Shown here: in pieces, positions 41,286 to 50,051 of the stretch | How the letters are laid out: each line of letters opens with the position of its first letter | How positions within the stretch are numbered: position 1 is the first letter of the stretch | DNA from: Endomicrobiales bacterium | Lineage (GTDB): Bacteria; Elusimicrobiota; Endomicrobiia; Endomicrobiales; JAFGIL01 | Assembly: GCA_016929635.1 (NCBI GenBank) | Contig: JAFGIL010000005.1 | Span: 1-52,674 of the forward strand | Reading direction: 5' to 3' | DNA: 52,674 nt | The notes under the pieces: model-generated | Told to the model about the DNA's origin: nothing | The model's database searches: none | What the model saw: only the letters and a program-made list of their open reading frames with translations | Made by a program: the position numbers and the translations under genes

Positions 41286-42326
41286 TCAGTGTTCTATTAT
41301 TCCTCCTCCCAATACGCTGGCGCCATTATAAAATACCGCAGATTGGCCCGGCGTAGCGGACATCTGGGGCTTTTTCAATTCCGCTGTTATTCTTCCCTTC
41401 TTTTTGTAAAGAACAGCCGGCACTTCTTTATGCAAATACCTTATTTTTACCCTGCACTTATACGGGAACTGAGGGGCTTTATCTTTTATCCAGGTCACTT
41501 TATTCACGGTTATTGAGCCTGTAAACAACTGCTCCCTTCCCCCTACAATCAATTTATTGTTTTTTACATCGATCCTTAGCACATGCAAAGGATGCTTATG
41601 GGAAATTCCCAAACCGCTTCTCTGCCCTATTGTATAATAAAACAGCCCTTTGTGTTTTCCCAGGATATTTCCTTCTTTGTCCGATATAATACCGGGTTTA
41701 GCTTTCATTTTATTTTTATTCAGATAACTTTCCAGAAAAGACCTGTAATCTTTTTCTATGAAACATATCTCCTGGCTTTCCGGCCTTTTCATAACAGGCA
41801 GGCGGTGTTTATGCGCAAACATTTTTATTTTTTCTTTTGTACTATCTCCCAAAGGGAATATTATGTTTTTCAGGCTTCCCTGGCTTAATCTGTACAAAAA
41901 ATAAGACTGGTCTTTTTTTGGATCTGCGCCTTTCTGCAGAATACAGCCGTCTTTCGATTTTTTTATCCGCGCATAGTGACCCGTAGCCAGATAATCAAAT
42001 CTCATTTTTTTTGCAGCATCAAGCAAAATCCCGAATTTTATTTCCTCATTGCAGAAAATACACGGGTTCGGAGTAATCCCCGATATATACTCATTAACAA
42101 ATCTTCTTATAACCAACTTCCTGAAATCCTTTTTAATATCCAGCACATGGTGTTTTATGCCTATATGCCTGCAGACTTTTTTTGAATTTCGGATATTTTC
42201 GCTGTCTTTGTTTGAGCCGATAATGAATGTAATTCCCGAAACCTCATATCCTTTGTTTTTGAGCATCAAAGCAGCGCTTGAGGAGTCTATACCTCCGGAC
42301 ATGGCAACCAAAACCCTGTTTTTCAT
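41286..42326 (-). CDS. mnmA: tRNA-specific 2-thiouridylase
   Basis: 346 aa. It adds sulfur to U34 of Lys, Glu and Gln tRNAs. The PP-loop SGGIDSS is at 10-16. TPNPCIFCNEEIKFG carries the catalytic cysteine, and ESQEICFIE holds its disulfide partner, so the sulfur relay is intact. KDQSYFLYRL and the C-terminal barrel (GLGISHKHPLHVL...) follow. It begins directly after the TAA of the GT39 gene with no spacing (TAAATG), implying coupling. Confidence 0.96.
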   Translation of the reverse strand: MKNRVLVAMSGGIDSSSAALMLKNKGYEVSGITFIIGSNKDSENIRNSKKVCRHIGIKHHVLDIKKDFRKLVIRRFVNEYISGITPNPCIFCNEEIKFGILLDAAKKMRFDYLATGHYARIKKSKDGCILQKGADPKKDQSYFLYRLSQGSLKNIIFPLGDSTKEKIKMFAHKHRLPVMKRPESQEICFIEKDYRSFLESYLNKNKMKAKPGIISDKEGNILGKHKGLFYYTIGQRSGLGISHKHPLHVLRIDVKNNKLIVGGREQLFTGSITVNKVTWIKDKAPQFPYKCRVKIRYLHKEVPAVLYKKKGRITAELKKPQMSATPGQSAVFYNGASVLGGGIIEH

Positions 42327-43925
42327 TTATTCTTCCGTCCTTTTATAGATATAAACGGCATTCCTGGCGCCTTCCGCCTGCTGAAAGTATTTTACACTCT
42401 CAGCTCCCCAGTAATAACCGGGATTAAAGCCTCCTATCACCAGGCCTTCCAGTTTGTAATCGGATAAGAGTATTTTGTTGAAATTTTCTATAAGATATCC
42501 GGGCGTGCCCTCTGTAAAGGAAAGGGAGTTTGCATACCTTACATATAAAATAAAAAGAGGTTTTTCGTTTTTAATTTCCCCGATAACATATTTCTGTTTT
42601 TCCAGCACATCGGAATAGGGAAACGTCAAAGGATACGTAAATATGTATCTCGACGCGCTTCTTCTTCCGGAATAAAAATATATCTCCGGCTCCGAGCCCA
42701 GTATGAATATTTTATCCTGTTTGCCGGAATTTTTATTTATGTAATCAGAGATAACCACCGCTTCCCTGAAAGGGCTGTCCGAATATATCATATAGGTTAA
42801 CTGCCCGGGAGAAAGCGAGTAGTAATGTTTATTAGCCCGCAGCGGGATTGCCGCTATAAGCAAAATAAAAACGGCTTTTGCCGGGATACTTATTGTTTTC
42901 TGTTTTATTTTTGAAATCACGGATAAAATACTCATTATCCCGGCCGCTGATAAAACCGATATTGCCGGGACAACCTGCAGAAAATAATGCAGCGTAAACC
43001 TCCAGCCTGCGCTTAAACCAATAAAAGACATTACGAACCATATTACAAATATCTTCTCCTGGTGTCTTTTTGAAATCAAAGTATAATAAATCGCAATAAA
43101 AGACGTTATCCACCACATCAGCTGGCTTTCCAGAAGGAATCTAAAAGTCATAAAGAAGTGCGTTAATATGTCCTTTGCAGAATGTATCTCTCTTAGTATA
43201 TCCGAATATTCCATGTTATGTTTTATTACCTGATAAAACAAATCATTTAATGCATTGTTTTTAACAAAATAAATTATTACCAGGGATAGAGGTATCAAGA
43301 ACCCGCATATCAGTAAAAGCACTTTTAGCAGCATGCTCTTTATGGAGATTTTTTTTATGCCCGCAACGTAAAATAAAAAAATCAGGATGCCTAAAAAATT
43401 CGTGAAAGCAACCTGCTTGAATAAAACAGCCAGCCCTGAAAATATTCCCGCGGCAAAGACAAAACCAGGCTTGTTTTTCATATCATCCACAACAATGAAC
43501 AGCCAGCTGGCAATCATAGGCGCCAGCATAAAAATCTCGGTATTTGCCGCCTGTGCGAGCAAACGCCTTTCGCTTGAAATAAATGCATAGATAAAACCCG
43601 CTAAAAAAGCTGTTTTTTTGCCATATAACAAGCTTGTGAGCTTAAATAATAAAAATATGGATATTAAATTATAAAAATAAACGGCTAAATGTATATTTTC
43701 AGGTTTTTCCCCGAATACTTTGAATATAAATAAATATGTATAAAATACAGCCGGCGGTTTCTGGTTAAATGCATCCCTGTAAGGAACTCCTCCATGCTCA
43801 ATCACCTTGGCAATGTATGCATATTCGCCCTCATCTCTTTCCAGCGGCATTTTTATAAAAGCATCTCTCACCAGCCAATAAAAAACAGCTATAAAAACAA
43901 AAAACAGTACATTTTTAAGGTTCAT
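42327..43925 (-). CDS. GT39-type membrane glycosyltransferase (ArnT/PMT-like)
   Basis: 532 aa with about 11-12 hydrophobic segments. Near the N-terminus an acidic pair in the first extracytoplasmic loop (ERDEGEYAYIA) is followed by HGGVPYRDAFNQKPPAVFY, the hallmark of GT-C enzymes that use polyprenyl-phosphate sugars. A C-terminal soluble portion (ILGSEPEIYFYSGRRSASRY) is also typical. It would transfer a sugar to an envelope lipid, glycan or protein; the acceptor is unknown. It lies 51 bp after mltG and abuts mnmA. Confidence 0.87.
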   Translation of the reverse strand: MNLKNVLFFVFIAVFYWLVRDAFIKMPLERDEGEYAYIAKVIEHGGVPYRDAFNQKPPAVFYTYLFIFKVFGEKPENIHLAVYFYNLISIFLLFKLTSLLYGKKTAFLAGFIYAFISSERRLLAQAANTEIFMLAPMIASWLFIVVDDMKNKPGFVFAAGIFSGLAVLFKQVAFTNFLGILIFLFYVAGIKKISIKSMLLKVLLLICGFLIPLSLVIIYFVKNNALNDLFYQVIKHNMEYSDILREIHSAKDILTHFFMTFRFLLESQLMWWITSFIAIYYTLISKRHQEKIFVIWFVMSFIGLSAGWRFTLHYFLQVVPAISVLSAAGIMSILSVISKIKQKTISIPAKAVFILLIAAIPLRANKHYYSLSPGQLTYMIYSDSPFREAVVISDYINKNSGKQDKIFILGSEPEIYFYSGRRSASRYIFTYPLTFPYSDVLEKQKYVIGEIKNEKPLFILYVRYANSLSFTEGTPGYLIENFNKILLSDYKLEGLVIGGFNPGYYWGAESVKYFQQAEGARNAVYIYKRTEE

Positions 43926-43976
43926 ATTAAAATACCGCCTTTCTAAAAGGCAGTTCCATTCAAAAAAGTAATGATT

Positions 43977-44960
43977 TTATTTATTTCTTAACCTTCTTTT
44001 TCGTTTTATCTTTTCTTTTATGTGGTCCTTAAAATACTGGGAAAAGGTATGTGTCCCTGAACCTTTAGCAACGAAAAATAAATCTTCCGTATCAGCAGGA
44101 TAGAGTGCCGCTTTAATGGATTCAAGGCCGGGGCTGCATATGGGCCCAGGGGGCAATCCAAAACGTCTGTATGTATTATATGGGGATTTAATATCCAAAT
44201 CTTCATATGTCAGTTTGTCTTTGTGTTCACCCAGGGCATAAAGTATGGTGGCGCATGACTCAAGATACATCCTTTTTTTCAGCCTGTTATGAAAAACCGC
44301 CGAAATCAAAGGCCTTTCCTGCGGCACAACAGCTTCTTTTTCTATGATTGAAGCAAGGGTTATTATTTTTTTTTCATTCATCTTTCTCATTCCGTTTGCC
44401 CGCTTGCGCATCTCGGGAGTATAATTCTTATTAAACTGTTCCAGCATTTTATTAACTACCATATCTTCGGGAGTATTTTTCTCAAAGTAATACGTTTCAG
44501 GAAATAAATATCCCTCTAATTTCCTTTCATTAACAATACTTAAAAACTTTTCCCTGTCTACAATGCCTTCCAGGGAAAGCCTCTCTGCTATCTGAACGCC
44601 GGTAAAACCCTCAGGTACTGTAACGCGAACGTATTTTGCCCTGCCTTCCGACAGCATCTTTATCACTTTAAAAATGCTGTCCCTCGGAGAAAGCTCATAT
44701 GTTCCTGCTTTAAGTTTTTTGGTGTTTCCCGTCAGTTTAACTAAATTCAAAAATATCCCTGCGGACGAAATAATCTTCTCCTTTTTCAATTCTTTGGCGA
44801 TTATAGATGCAGAGGATCCCTGGGGAACAACGATGAGCACGTTTTCATCAGGAAGTTTCATCCACCAAATTATCATCCCGGCTATATAAATTAACAATAA
44901 ACCAATTATCACGGTTCTAATTAATCTTCCGCGCATATAAATACTCATCCTTCCTGGCAT
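43977..44960 (-). CDS. mltG: Endolytic murein transglycosylase MltG
   Basis: 327 aa. One N-terminal helix is followed by a LysM-like subdomain (VPQGSSASIIAKELKKEKII). The YceG catalytic core has VTVPEGFTGVQIAERL, GYLFPETYYF, ASIIEKEAVVPQERPLISAVFHNRL (catalytic Glu), SPYNTYRRFGLPPGPICSPG and FFVAKGSGTHTFS. It cuts nascent glycan strands and sets their length. Start codons at 44960, 44948 and 44936 are all in frame and overlap the end of the upstream GT39 gene; the choice is open. Confidence 0.95.
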   Translation of the reverse strand: MPGRMSIYMRGRLIRTVIIGLLLIYIAGMIIWWMKLPDENVLIVVPQGSSASIIAKELKKEKIISSAGIFLNLVKLTGNTKKLKAGTYELSPRDSIFKVIKMLSEGRAKYVRVTVPEGFTGVQIAERLSLEGIVDREKFLSIVNERKLEGYLFPETYYFEKNTPEDMVVNKMLEQFNKNYTPEMRKRANGMRKMNEKKIITLASIIEKEAVVPQERPLISAVFHNRLKKRMYLESCATILYALGEHKDKLTYEDLDIKSPYNTYRRFGLPPGPICSPGLESIKAALYPADTEDLFFVAKGSGTHTFSQYFKDHIKEKIKRKRRLRNK

Positions 44961-46518
44961 AGGGTGTACTGTAAGGAATTTTTAATATAAGTTCTTCGGA
45001 ATCCTGCGGAGGTTTGAACGTAATGATAACCTTATACGGATTAAGGGACTGCCATTCCCACTCCCCGATTTCCTCTGTTTTCTTATAAAGCTTCAGCCTC
45101 TCAAGATTCTCGCTGAAGGTAAACCATCCATCCCAGTCAAATCCATTTGCAATTTCTTTATGAGAGAAACCCCTGTTAACAACTTCATTTGCTAATAACC
45201 ATTTGGCATTATTCCATTTAAAATAATCAATTGTTCCAGAATAAGTATAAAACATAATCATCAGAAGGAATACACCAAAGACAGGCATATAATTTTTGCG
45301 TTTACTGATAAATGCAACACCGGCAATAACAGCAAAGGGTAGTAATATCATAATGTATCTGTCAAAAAACTTATATCTCATCAAAGATACCAGAAATTGG
45401 CTGGCATAAACCAGGAATATAAAGAATAAGGGCGAATTAATTTTTAGCTCAACAACAAGATATTTTAAAAATATTATAAAAGATACAGCCCCTAAAACAG
45501 TTAACGCATGCCAGATATAGATTTTTGAAAAAATACCATAGGCTTTATATGACATATTGTGCGCGGTAATTGTGCCCAGCCCGTATTCATTAATTACATT
45601 TTCAAAATAAGGGAATTTGCCATAGAGCAAGATAAATATAATAAGAAAAACAGTAACCAAATAAAGCGATGCCTTTTTATAGATATTTAAATTTGTTTGT
45701 GTTTTTCTATCCGCTTTATCTGAAAACATGATGCCGAAGGAAAAAGGCATTACAAAAATTCCCAAGTAAATAAATGACCCGGCTAATTTTAAGAATATAT
45801 TATCAAAAGCTATCTTTATATCCTGCCCTGTTTTATGAGCCCACGTCAGACCGTGAATGTAAAATAACCAGTATCTGTGCAAAAATACGACAATTAAGGG
45901 TAAAACACAAATAATAATGAGCTTGCGAAGGGTCAGTGATTTTGTTAAAAATAAATAAAGCAAAACCATAAGAGGAATAACCATACCTAATTGCCGTATT
46001 AAATATGAACAACCCGCGAAAAATGCGCCTGCAAACAGCATTGAATCCTTCTTTGATTCAATGCCGGAGTAATAGAAATAAACGCTTATTATGCTCAGCG
46101 CCAAATAAGGTACGTCTGTCATATAGGTGTAAGAAAGTAGAAACCATAAAGGATTAAAAAAAAGAACAAAAGTGCCTAGCAGTGAAACTGTCTTGTTATA
46201 ATGCATCTTTTTTAACAAAAGATAAAAAAAGACTATTCCGGTCCAGCTCAATGCAATGGTGGAAAAACGTAATGCTTCAAAACTGAAATTGCCGAATAAC
46301 TTACAAAAAAGCCGTCCCCAGAATACCTGGAAAACAACTGTTGGAGCAGCCCACTCGCATAACTTCATGCTCCCATTTTCAAATAAATGCTTTGCAGAAT
46401 ATGCATACATCCAGTCATCATTCAAAGGGAACTCTCCTTTTGGAGAGGCAATAATCAAAGAAATCAGGCAAATAAGGGCAATTATTATCCAATGTGATTG
46501 TTCTTTTAAGATATGCAT
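44917..46518 (-). CDS. GT39-type membrane glycosyltransferase (second copy)
   Basis: 533 aa, about 11 transmembrane segments. The GT-C signature acidic motif is in FPLNDDWMYAYSAKHLFENG near the N-terminus, and the multi-helix core includes SYTYMTDVPYLALS and YLIRQLGMVIP. It ends in a small soluble domain. It is not closely similar to the gene at 42327, so the two probably handle different sugars or acceptors. It starts 1 bp after the ruvX stop and overlaps mltG at its end. Confidence 0.87.
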   Translation of the reverse strand: MHILKEQSHWIIIALICLISLIIASPKGEFPLNDDWMYAYSAKHLFENGSMKLCEWAAPTVVFQVFWGRLFCKLFGNFSFEALRFSTIALSWTGIVFFYLLLKKMHYNKTVSLLGTFVLFFNPLWFLLSYTYMTDVPYLALSIISVYFYYSGIESKKDSMLFAGAFFAGCSYLIRQLGMVIPLMVLLYLFLTKSLTLRKLIIICVLPLIVVFLHRYWLFYIHGLTWAHKTGQDIKIAFDNIFLKLAGSFIYLGIFVMPFSFGIMFSDKADRKTQTNLNIYKKASLYLVTVFLIIFILLYGKFPYFENVINEYGLGTITAHNMSYKAYGIFSKIYIWHALTVLGAVSFIIFLKYLVVELKINSPLFFIFLVYASQFLVSLMRYKFFDRYIMILLPFAVIAGVAFISKRKNYMPVFGVFLLMIMFYTYSGTIDYFKWNNAKWLLANEVVNRGFSHKEIANGFDWDGWFTFSENLERLKLYKKTEEIGEWEWQSLNPYKVIITFKPPQDSEELILKIPYSTPYARKDEYLYARKIN

Positions 46519-46519
46519 T

Positions 46520-46936
46520 TTACTTATAGCTTTCCAAATAAGACTTAAGTATCAAACAGGCGGCTATTTTATCCTTTATCTTTTTTCTTTTTTCCCTGGA
46601 CATGTTTGCTTCCTCTATCAGCAGGTTTTCCGCTTCATGCGTTGTTAAACGCTCGTCGTGAAATTCGACATCTATGTTTACTTCCTTTTCGATTTTCTTT
46701 GCAAAACTCTTTATTTCTTCCGTAAGAATGCCGGGGGTACCGTCCATATTTAAAGGCAAACCCAAGACAACTTTTCCTACCTCTTTTTCTTCTATAATCG
46801 ATTTAATCTTTTTAATATCTTCTGACAGGGACTTCCTGTGAAGGACTGATAAAGGGTTTGCTGTTATGCCCAGGGGATCTGAAAGCGCCAGCCCTATTCT
46901 TTTTTTTCCGTAATCAATAGCTAATATTCTTGACAT
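46520..46936 (-). CDS. ruvX: YqgF/RuvX family nuclease (putative Holliday-junction resolvase, pre-16S rRNA nuclease)
   Basis: 138 aa from the ATG at 46936 (MSRILAIDYGKKRIGLA). The longer frame to 46999 adds 21 residues absent from the family and is not used. RNase H-like fold motifs: IDYGKKRIGLALSDPLG with the first catalytic Asp, VVLGLPLNMDGT, then FHDERLTTHEAE with the second acidic cluster, and DKIAACLILKSYL at the end. In Escherichia coli the protein trims pre-16S rRNA; a recombination role is also proposed. Confidence 0.93.
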   Translation of the reverse strand: MSRILAIDYGKKRIGLALSDPLGITANPLSVLHRKSLSEDIKKIKSIIEEKEVGKVVLGLPLNMDGTPGILTEEIKSFAKKIEKEVNIDVEFHDERLTTHEAENLLIEEANMSREKRKKIKDKIAACLILKSYLESYK

Positions 46937-47026
46937 AATATTTAATGCCGGATACCCGTTATTCAATACGTTATTGTCAATGTTTATATTACTAAACACC
47001 GAAAAACGTTAATCGGGCATCAGGGC

Positions 47027-47755
47027 TTATTTAAGCCATACTAATTCTTTTTCTTTATTAGAATTATGCAGCTGGGAAATGGTTACAAAATGATAACCGC
47101 GATACCGAAGTTCCTTTATAACTTTTGGCAAGGCTTCCAGTGTCTGCTTGGACCCGGAATGGAGCAAAATCACTCCGCCGTCATGCGCCTGTTCTAAAAT
47201 CCGCTCACTTATAATATCAGCCTGTGTATTGCCATGGTCTTTGGGAAAAACCGTCCATAAAACCATACGCAGTCCTAAATCTTTTGCCACTTCTATTACT
47301 TTGTTATCGTAATGCCCTCCTGGCGGGCGGAAATATTTACTTTTTTGTTCAGCAATGTTCTTTATCAGCTCCCGGGTCATAACCAGCTCTTCTTTAATAT
47401 TTTTTTCCGGCAGTTTTGTTAAATTCGGATGGGTTGTTGTATGGTTCTCTATCTCATGCCCATACAGTGAAATCAACCTGGCGAGCTGGGGATATTTTAT
47501 TACCTGATCGCCTACAACGAAAAAAGTTGCTTTTATGTTGTATTTCTTTAAAAATGCCAGTAATTCCTTTGTATATTTCTGATGAGGCCCGTCATCAAAT
47601 GTAATCGCTATTTTATAGGGGTACCGCTGCACAGGAGGGAAAGCTCTTTCATTATCCCGTGATGAAACTGCTATACTGCCCGTCAGTATCAGAATAATAA
47701 ATGCTAAAATTATCTCGTAACGATATACTACTAAATGTAAACGGACTTTAAACAT
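47027..47755 (-). CDS. Polysaccharide deacetylase (NodB domain)
   Basis: 242 aa with one N-terminal helix (IILAFIILILTGSIAVS), so anchored in the inner membrane or exported. The NodB motifs are complete: TFDDGP (catalytic Asp and metal ligand), HTTTHPN (two His ligands), RPPGGHYD, VLWTVFPKDHGN and VILLHSG. Likely removes N-acetyl groups from peptidoglycan or another glycan. Its start overlaps the thpR end by 25 bp. Confidence 0.9.
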   Translation of the reverse strand: MFKVRLHLVVYRYEIILAFIILILTGSIAVSSRDNERAFPPVQRYPYKIAITFDDGPHQKYTKELLAFLKKYNIKATFFVVGDQVIKYPQLARLISLYGHEIENHTTTHPNLTKLPEKNIKEELVMTRELIKNIAEQKSKYFRPPGGHYDNKVIEVAKDLGLRMVLWTVFPKDHGNTQADIISERILEQAHDGGVILLHSGSKQTLEALPKVIKELRYRGYHFVTISQLHNSNKEKELVWLK

Positions 47756-48285
47756 ATATACTCAGGTCCCTGCGGATGCAGAATGCTCTGCATTAAATCA
47801 ATGCTCAAAACATCGTGCGACCCGGCTTCTGTTTTTTCATTTGCTATCACTTTTTTAATCAGAGAATATTTATTTTTCTGCGACTTAACCCTTCCCAGCG
47901 TCAGATGTGCGGAGAACTTTCTTTTTTCCTTCGGAAAATCCAGCAGGAACATTTCTTCTTCAATTTTATCCGCCAGGGCTTCCAGTTTTTCTTTTCCTTC
48001 TCTTATGCCTATCCAGACAACCCTGGGCCTGTGTATGTCCGGGAAAACCCCGGTGCCGCAAAATGCAACCTGGAATTTCCCGTAGTTTGATACGGCATTC
48101 GTAAGAGACGAAATTATATCGTTTACTTTTTCTTCCGGGGTTTCGCCCAGAAATTTGAGGGTTAAGTGAAAGTTCCTTTGCCCGACCCATTTAACGTCGC
48201 TTAAAGACCTTTTTAAATTATTCTGTACGTCTGCTATCTTGTTTTTTAAATCGTCTGGAATATTTAATGCTATGAACAAACGCAT
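47731..48285 (-). CDS. thpR: RNA 2',3'-cyclic phosphodiesterase
   Basis: 184-aa 2H phosphoesterase. Both catalytic H-x-T-x motifs are present: NFHLTLKFLGE in the first half and FSAHLTLGRV in the second. The MRLFIALNIPDDLK start is typical of LigT/ThpR. Opening of 2',3'-cyclic phosphates is the established activity. It starts 2 bp after the cinA stop, a frequent pairing. Confidence 0.93.
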   Translation of the reverse strand: MRLFIALNIPDDLKNKIADVQNNLKRSLSDVKWVGQRNFHLTLKFLGETPEEKVNDIISSLTNAVSNYGKFQVAFCGTGVFPDIHRPRVVWIGIREGKEKLEALADKIEEEMFLLDFPKEKRKFSAHLTLGRVKSQKNKYSLIKKVIANEKTEAGSHDVLSIDLMQSILHPQGPEYICLKSVYI

Positions 48286-48287
48286 GT

Positions 48288-49565
48288 TTATTTCTTTACA
48301 ATCCGGGCATCCCTGAGCAGCTGCCTGCGCAGCAAATCCAGGGCCTGATTCGCGGCTCTCTGGCGGACTTCTACTCTGGCACCGTAAAGATGGAATTTAT
48401 AAGCTTCTTTTATATTTGGCCCGCACAAGCCTATGTAAACCAGCCCTACCGGTTTATCCTGGGTTCCCCCCGAAGGGCCTGCAATTCCTGTCACAGAGAT
48501 TGCATAATCCGTGTTTGCTATATTTCTCATGCTTTCAGCCATCTCCAATGCTGTCTGTGCCGATACCGCTCCGTACTGCTGCAGAGTCTCTTCATTAATC
48601 CCCAGGACTTTTACTTTTGACTCGTTTGAATAAACCACCAACCCCTGTTTGAAATATAAGGAACTGCCGGGAATATTTGTGAGCCTGTGGGCTATTATCC
48701 CGCCTGTGCAGGACTCAGCCACGGAAAATGTTTTCCTGTTTTTGGTTAAAAGCTCTCCAACGACAATCTCCAGGGTTTTTCTGTCTTCTCCGTAAATATT
48801 TTCCTTTAATACATCATACAGTTCGTGTTTTATGTTTCCCAGTATTTCATCCACCAGCATCTCATCTTTTCCGGAAACGTCAACTTTAATATCTATAATC
48901 ATCTGGTGCGCCAGAATGGAAAAAGTTACGTTTTCCGCCTCAAGCTTCCTTTCCGCCTCTACTATAGGAAGAATTTTTTCGTCTACCTTTGACTCAGGCA
49001 GCCCGCATATGTGCAAAACAACACTTCTTTTGAATCCGGTCTCATATTTTTTCAGATACGGAAATACGATTTTTTCAAACATCGGCTGTACTTCGCGCGG
49101 CGGGCCCGGCAGAAGTATTATCACTGTTTTCTTTTTATTCTTCGTAAACTCTATTATCTGGCCCGGGGCAGTTCCTGCTTCGTTTAAAATAAACCTTGCC
49201 CCCTCGATTATGTATGCCTGGCGTTCGTTGTTTTTTGGCATCTCGATGTTCCGCTTTACAAAATGCTGGGCAATCGTACTTAATACTTCCCTGTTTAAAA
49301 CCAGCGGCTTGTTTAAGACTTTTGACACAGCCTCTCTGGTCAAATCATCAAAAGTGGGGCCTAGCCCCCCCGTTGAAATAATTATGTTACTTCTTTCAAT
49401 GGCCTGCTGGAATGCTTTTTTAATATTCTCGGTTTTATCCCCCACGGTCGCAGCCAGGCATAAATCGAGCCCGATTGTGCTCAGCTTATCCCCTATATAA
49501 GAAATATTGGCATTAGTTTTTCCGGTAAGAAGCTCTGTGCCTATGCAGATTAGTTCAACTTTCAT
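48288..49565 (-). CDS. cinA: CinA family protein (nicotinamide-nucleotide amidase / ADP-ribose pyrophosphatase)
   Basis: 425 aa, two domains. The N-terminal MoCF-like domain has VELICIGTELLTGKTNANISYIGDKLS, TGGLGPTFDDLTREAV and LLPGPPREVQPMFE. The C-terminal CinA_C domain has TFSVAESCTGGIIAHRLTNIPGSSLYF and AISVTGIAGPSGGTQDKPVG. It has the full two-domain length. AAGGA precedes the ATG at 49565. Its role in pyridine-nucleotide recycling is known from relatives; an older competence label is not supported by context here. Confidence 0.96.
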   Translation of the reverse strand: MKVELICIGTELLTGKTNANISYIGDKLSTIGLDLCLAATVGDKTENIKKAFQQAIERSNIIISTGGLGPTFDDLTREAVSKVLNKPLVLNREVLSTIAQHFVKRNIEMPKNNERQAYIIEGARFILNEAGTAPGQIIEFTKNKKKTVIILLPGPPREVQPMFEKIVFPYLKKYETGFKRSVVLHICGLPESKVDEKILPIVEAERKLEAENVTFSILAHQMIIDIKVDVSGKDEMLVDEILGNIKHELYDVLKENIYGEDRKTLEIVVGELLTKNRKTFSVAESCTGGIIAHRLTNIPGSSLYFKQGLVVYSNESKVKVLGINEETLQQYGAVSAQTALEMAESMRNIANTDYAISVTGIAGPSGGTQDKPVGLVYIGLCGPNIKEAYKFHLYGARVEVRQRAANQALDLLRRQLLRDARIVKK

Positions 49566-49584
49566 AGAATTCCTTCAAAAATAA

Positions 49585-49884
49585 TTAATGATAAAACCCT
49601 ACTTTTCTGTTGTCTTCCGGCCTGGGGGTAACTTTTATTTCACCGAACCTTGCCTCATACTTGGTAATGTTATCCTTCAGCGCAGCCATGAGCCTCTTTA
49701 CATGGCCCGGAGACGTTATAATTCTTGAGCGGACTTTTGCCTTAGGGTTCTGGGGCTGCAAAAAGATAAAATCTATTATGAACTCATCGCCCGAATGGCC
49801 TATCATTGCAAGGTTTACGTACACACCCTGCGCAGTGTTTTCGTCAATCTCGATTTTGACTTCCGGTTTCTTGATCTCTTCCAT
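49585..49884 (-). CDS. DUF3467 family protein
   Basis: 99 aa. The DUF3467 pattern is clear: EIDENTAQGVYVNLAMIGHSGDEFIIDFIFLQP, then VRSRIITSPGHVKRLMAALKDNITKYEARFGEI. Function is unknown; members are small cytoplasmic proteins. GGAGGT precedes the ATG at 49884. It lies between the metS-like gene and cinA, 19 bp from each. Confidence 0.92.
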   Translation of the reverse strand: MEEIKKPEVKIEIDENTAQGVYVNLAMIGHSGDEFIIDFIFLQPQNPKAKVRSRIITSPGHVKRLMAALKDNITKYEARFGEIKVTPRPEDNRKVGFYH

Positions 49885-49902
49885 ATCAAATAACCTCCGT
49901 TT

Positions 49903-50028
49903 TTAATGAGTAGCTTTTTTATCGCCGGATTCGTTCCGCTCTTTAAAAATGTTATAAAAACAAAATATGAACAGCCCCAGTATTACGCCCCATGACAATA
50001 CCATAAGAATCCATCCTGCATTTGTCAT
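49903..50028 (-). CDS. MetS-like small subunit of an NSS-family transporter (41 aa)
   Basis: A 41-aa protein with one membrane helix (WILMVLSWGVILGLFIFCFYN) and a short charged C-terminal tail (IFKERNESGDKKATH). AAGGAA lies just before the ATG at 50028, and the gene is 23 bp downstream of the NSS transporter gene. This size, topology and position match the MetS small subunits known to accompany MetP-type neurotransmitter:sodium symporters. It is too short for ordinary gene-calling length limits. Confidence 0.75.
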   Translation of the reverse strand: MTNAGWILMVLSWGVILGLFIFCFYNIFKERNESGDKKATH

Positions 50029-50051
50029 TTTTTCCTTCCTTTTTTATATTG

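Noticed and set aside
46937-46999. Longer N-terminus for the YqgF/RuvX protein
   Set aside because: The extra 21 residues are unlike the family, and the canonical start MSRILAIDYG is at 46936.
48832-49500. 222-aa plus-strand frame opposite cinA
   Set aside because: It lies wholly within the well-conserved cinA coding sequence and has no family features.
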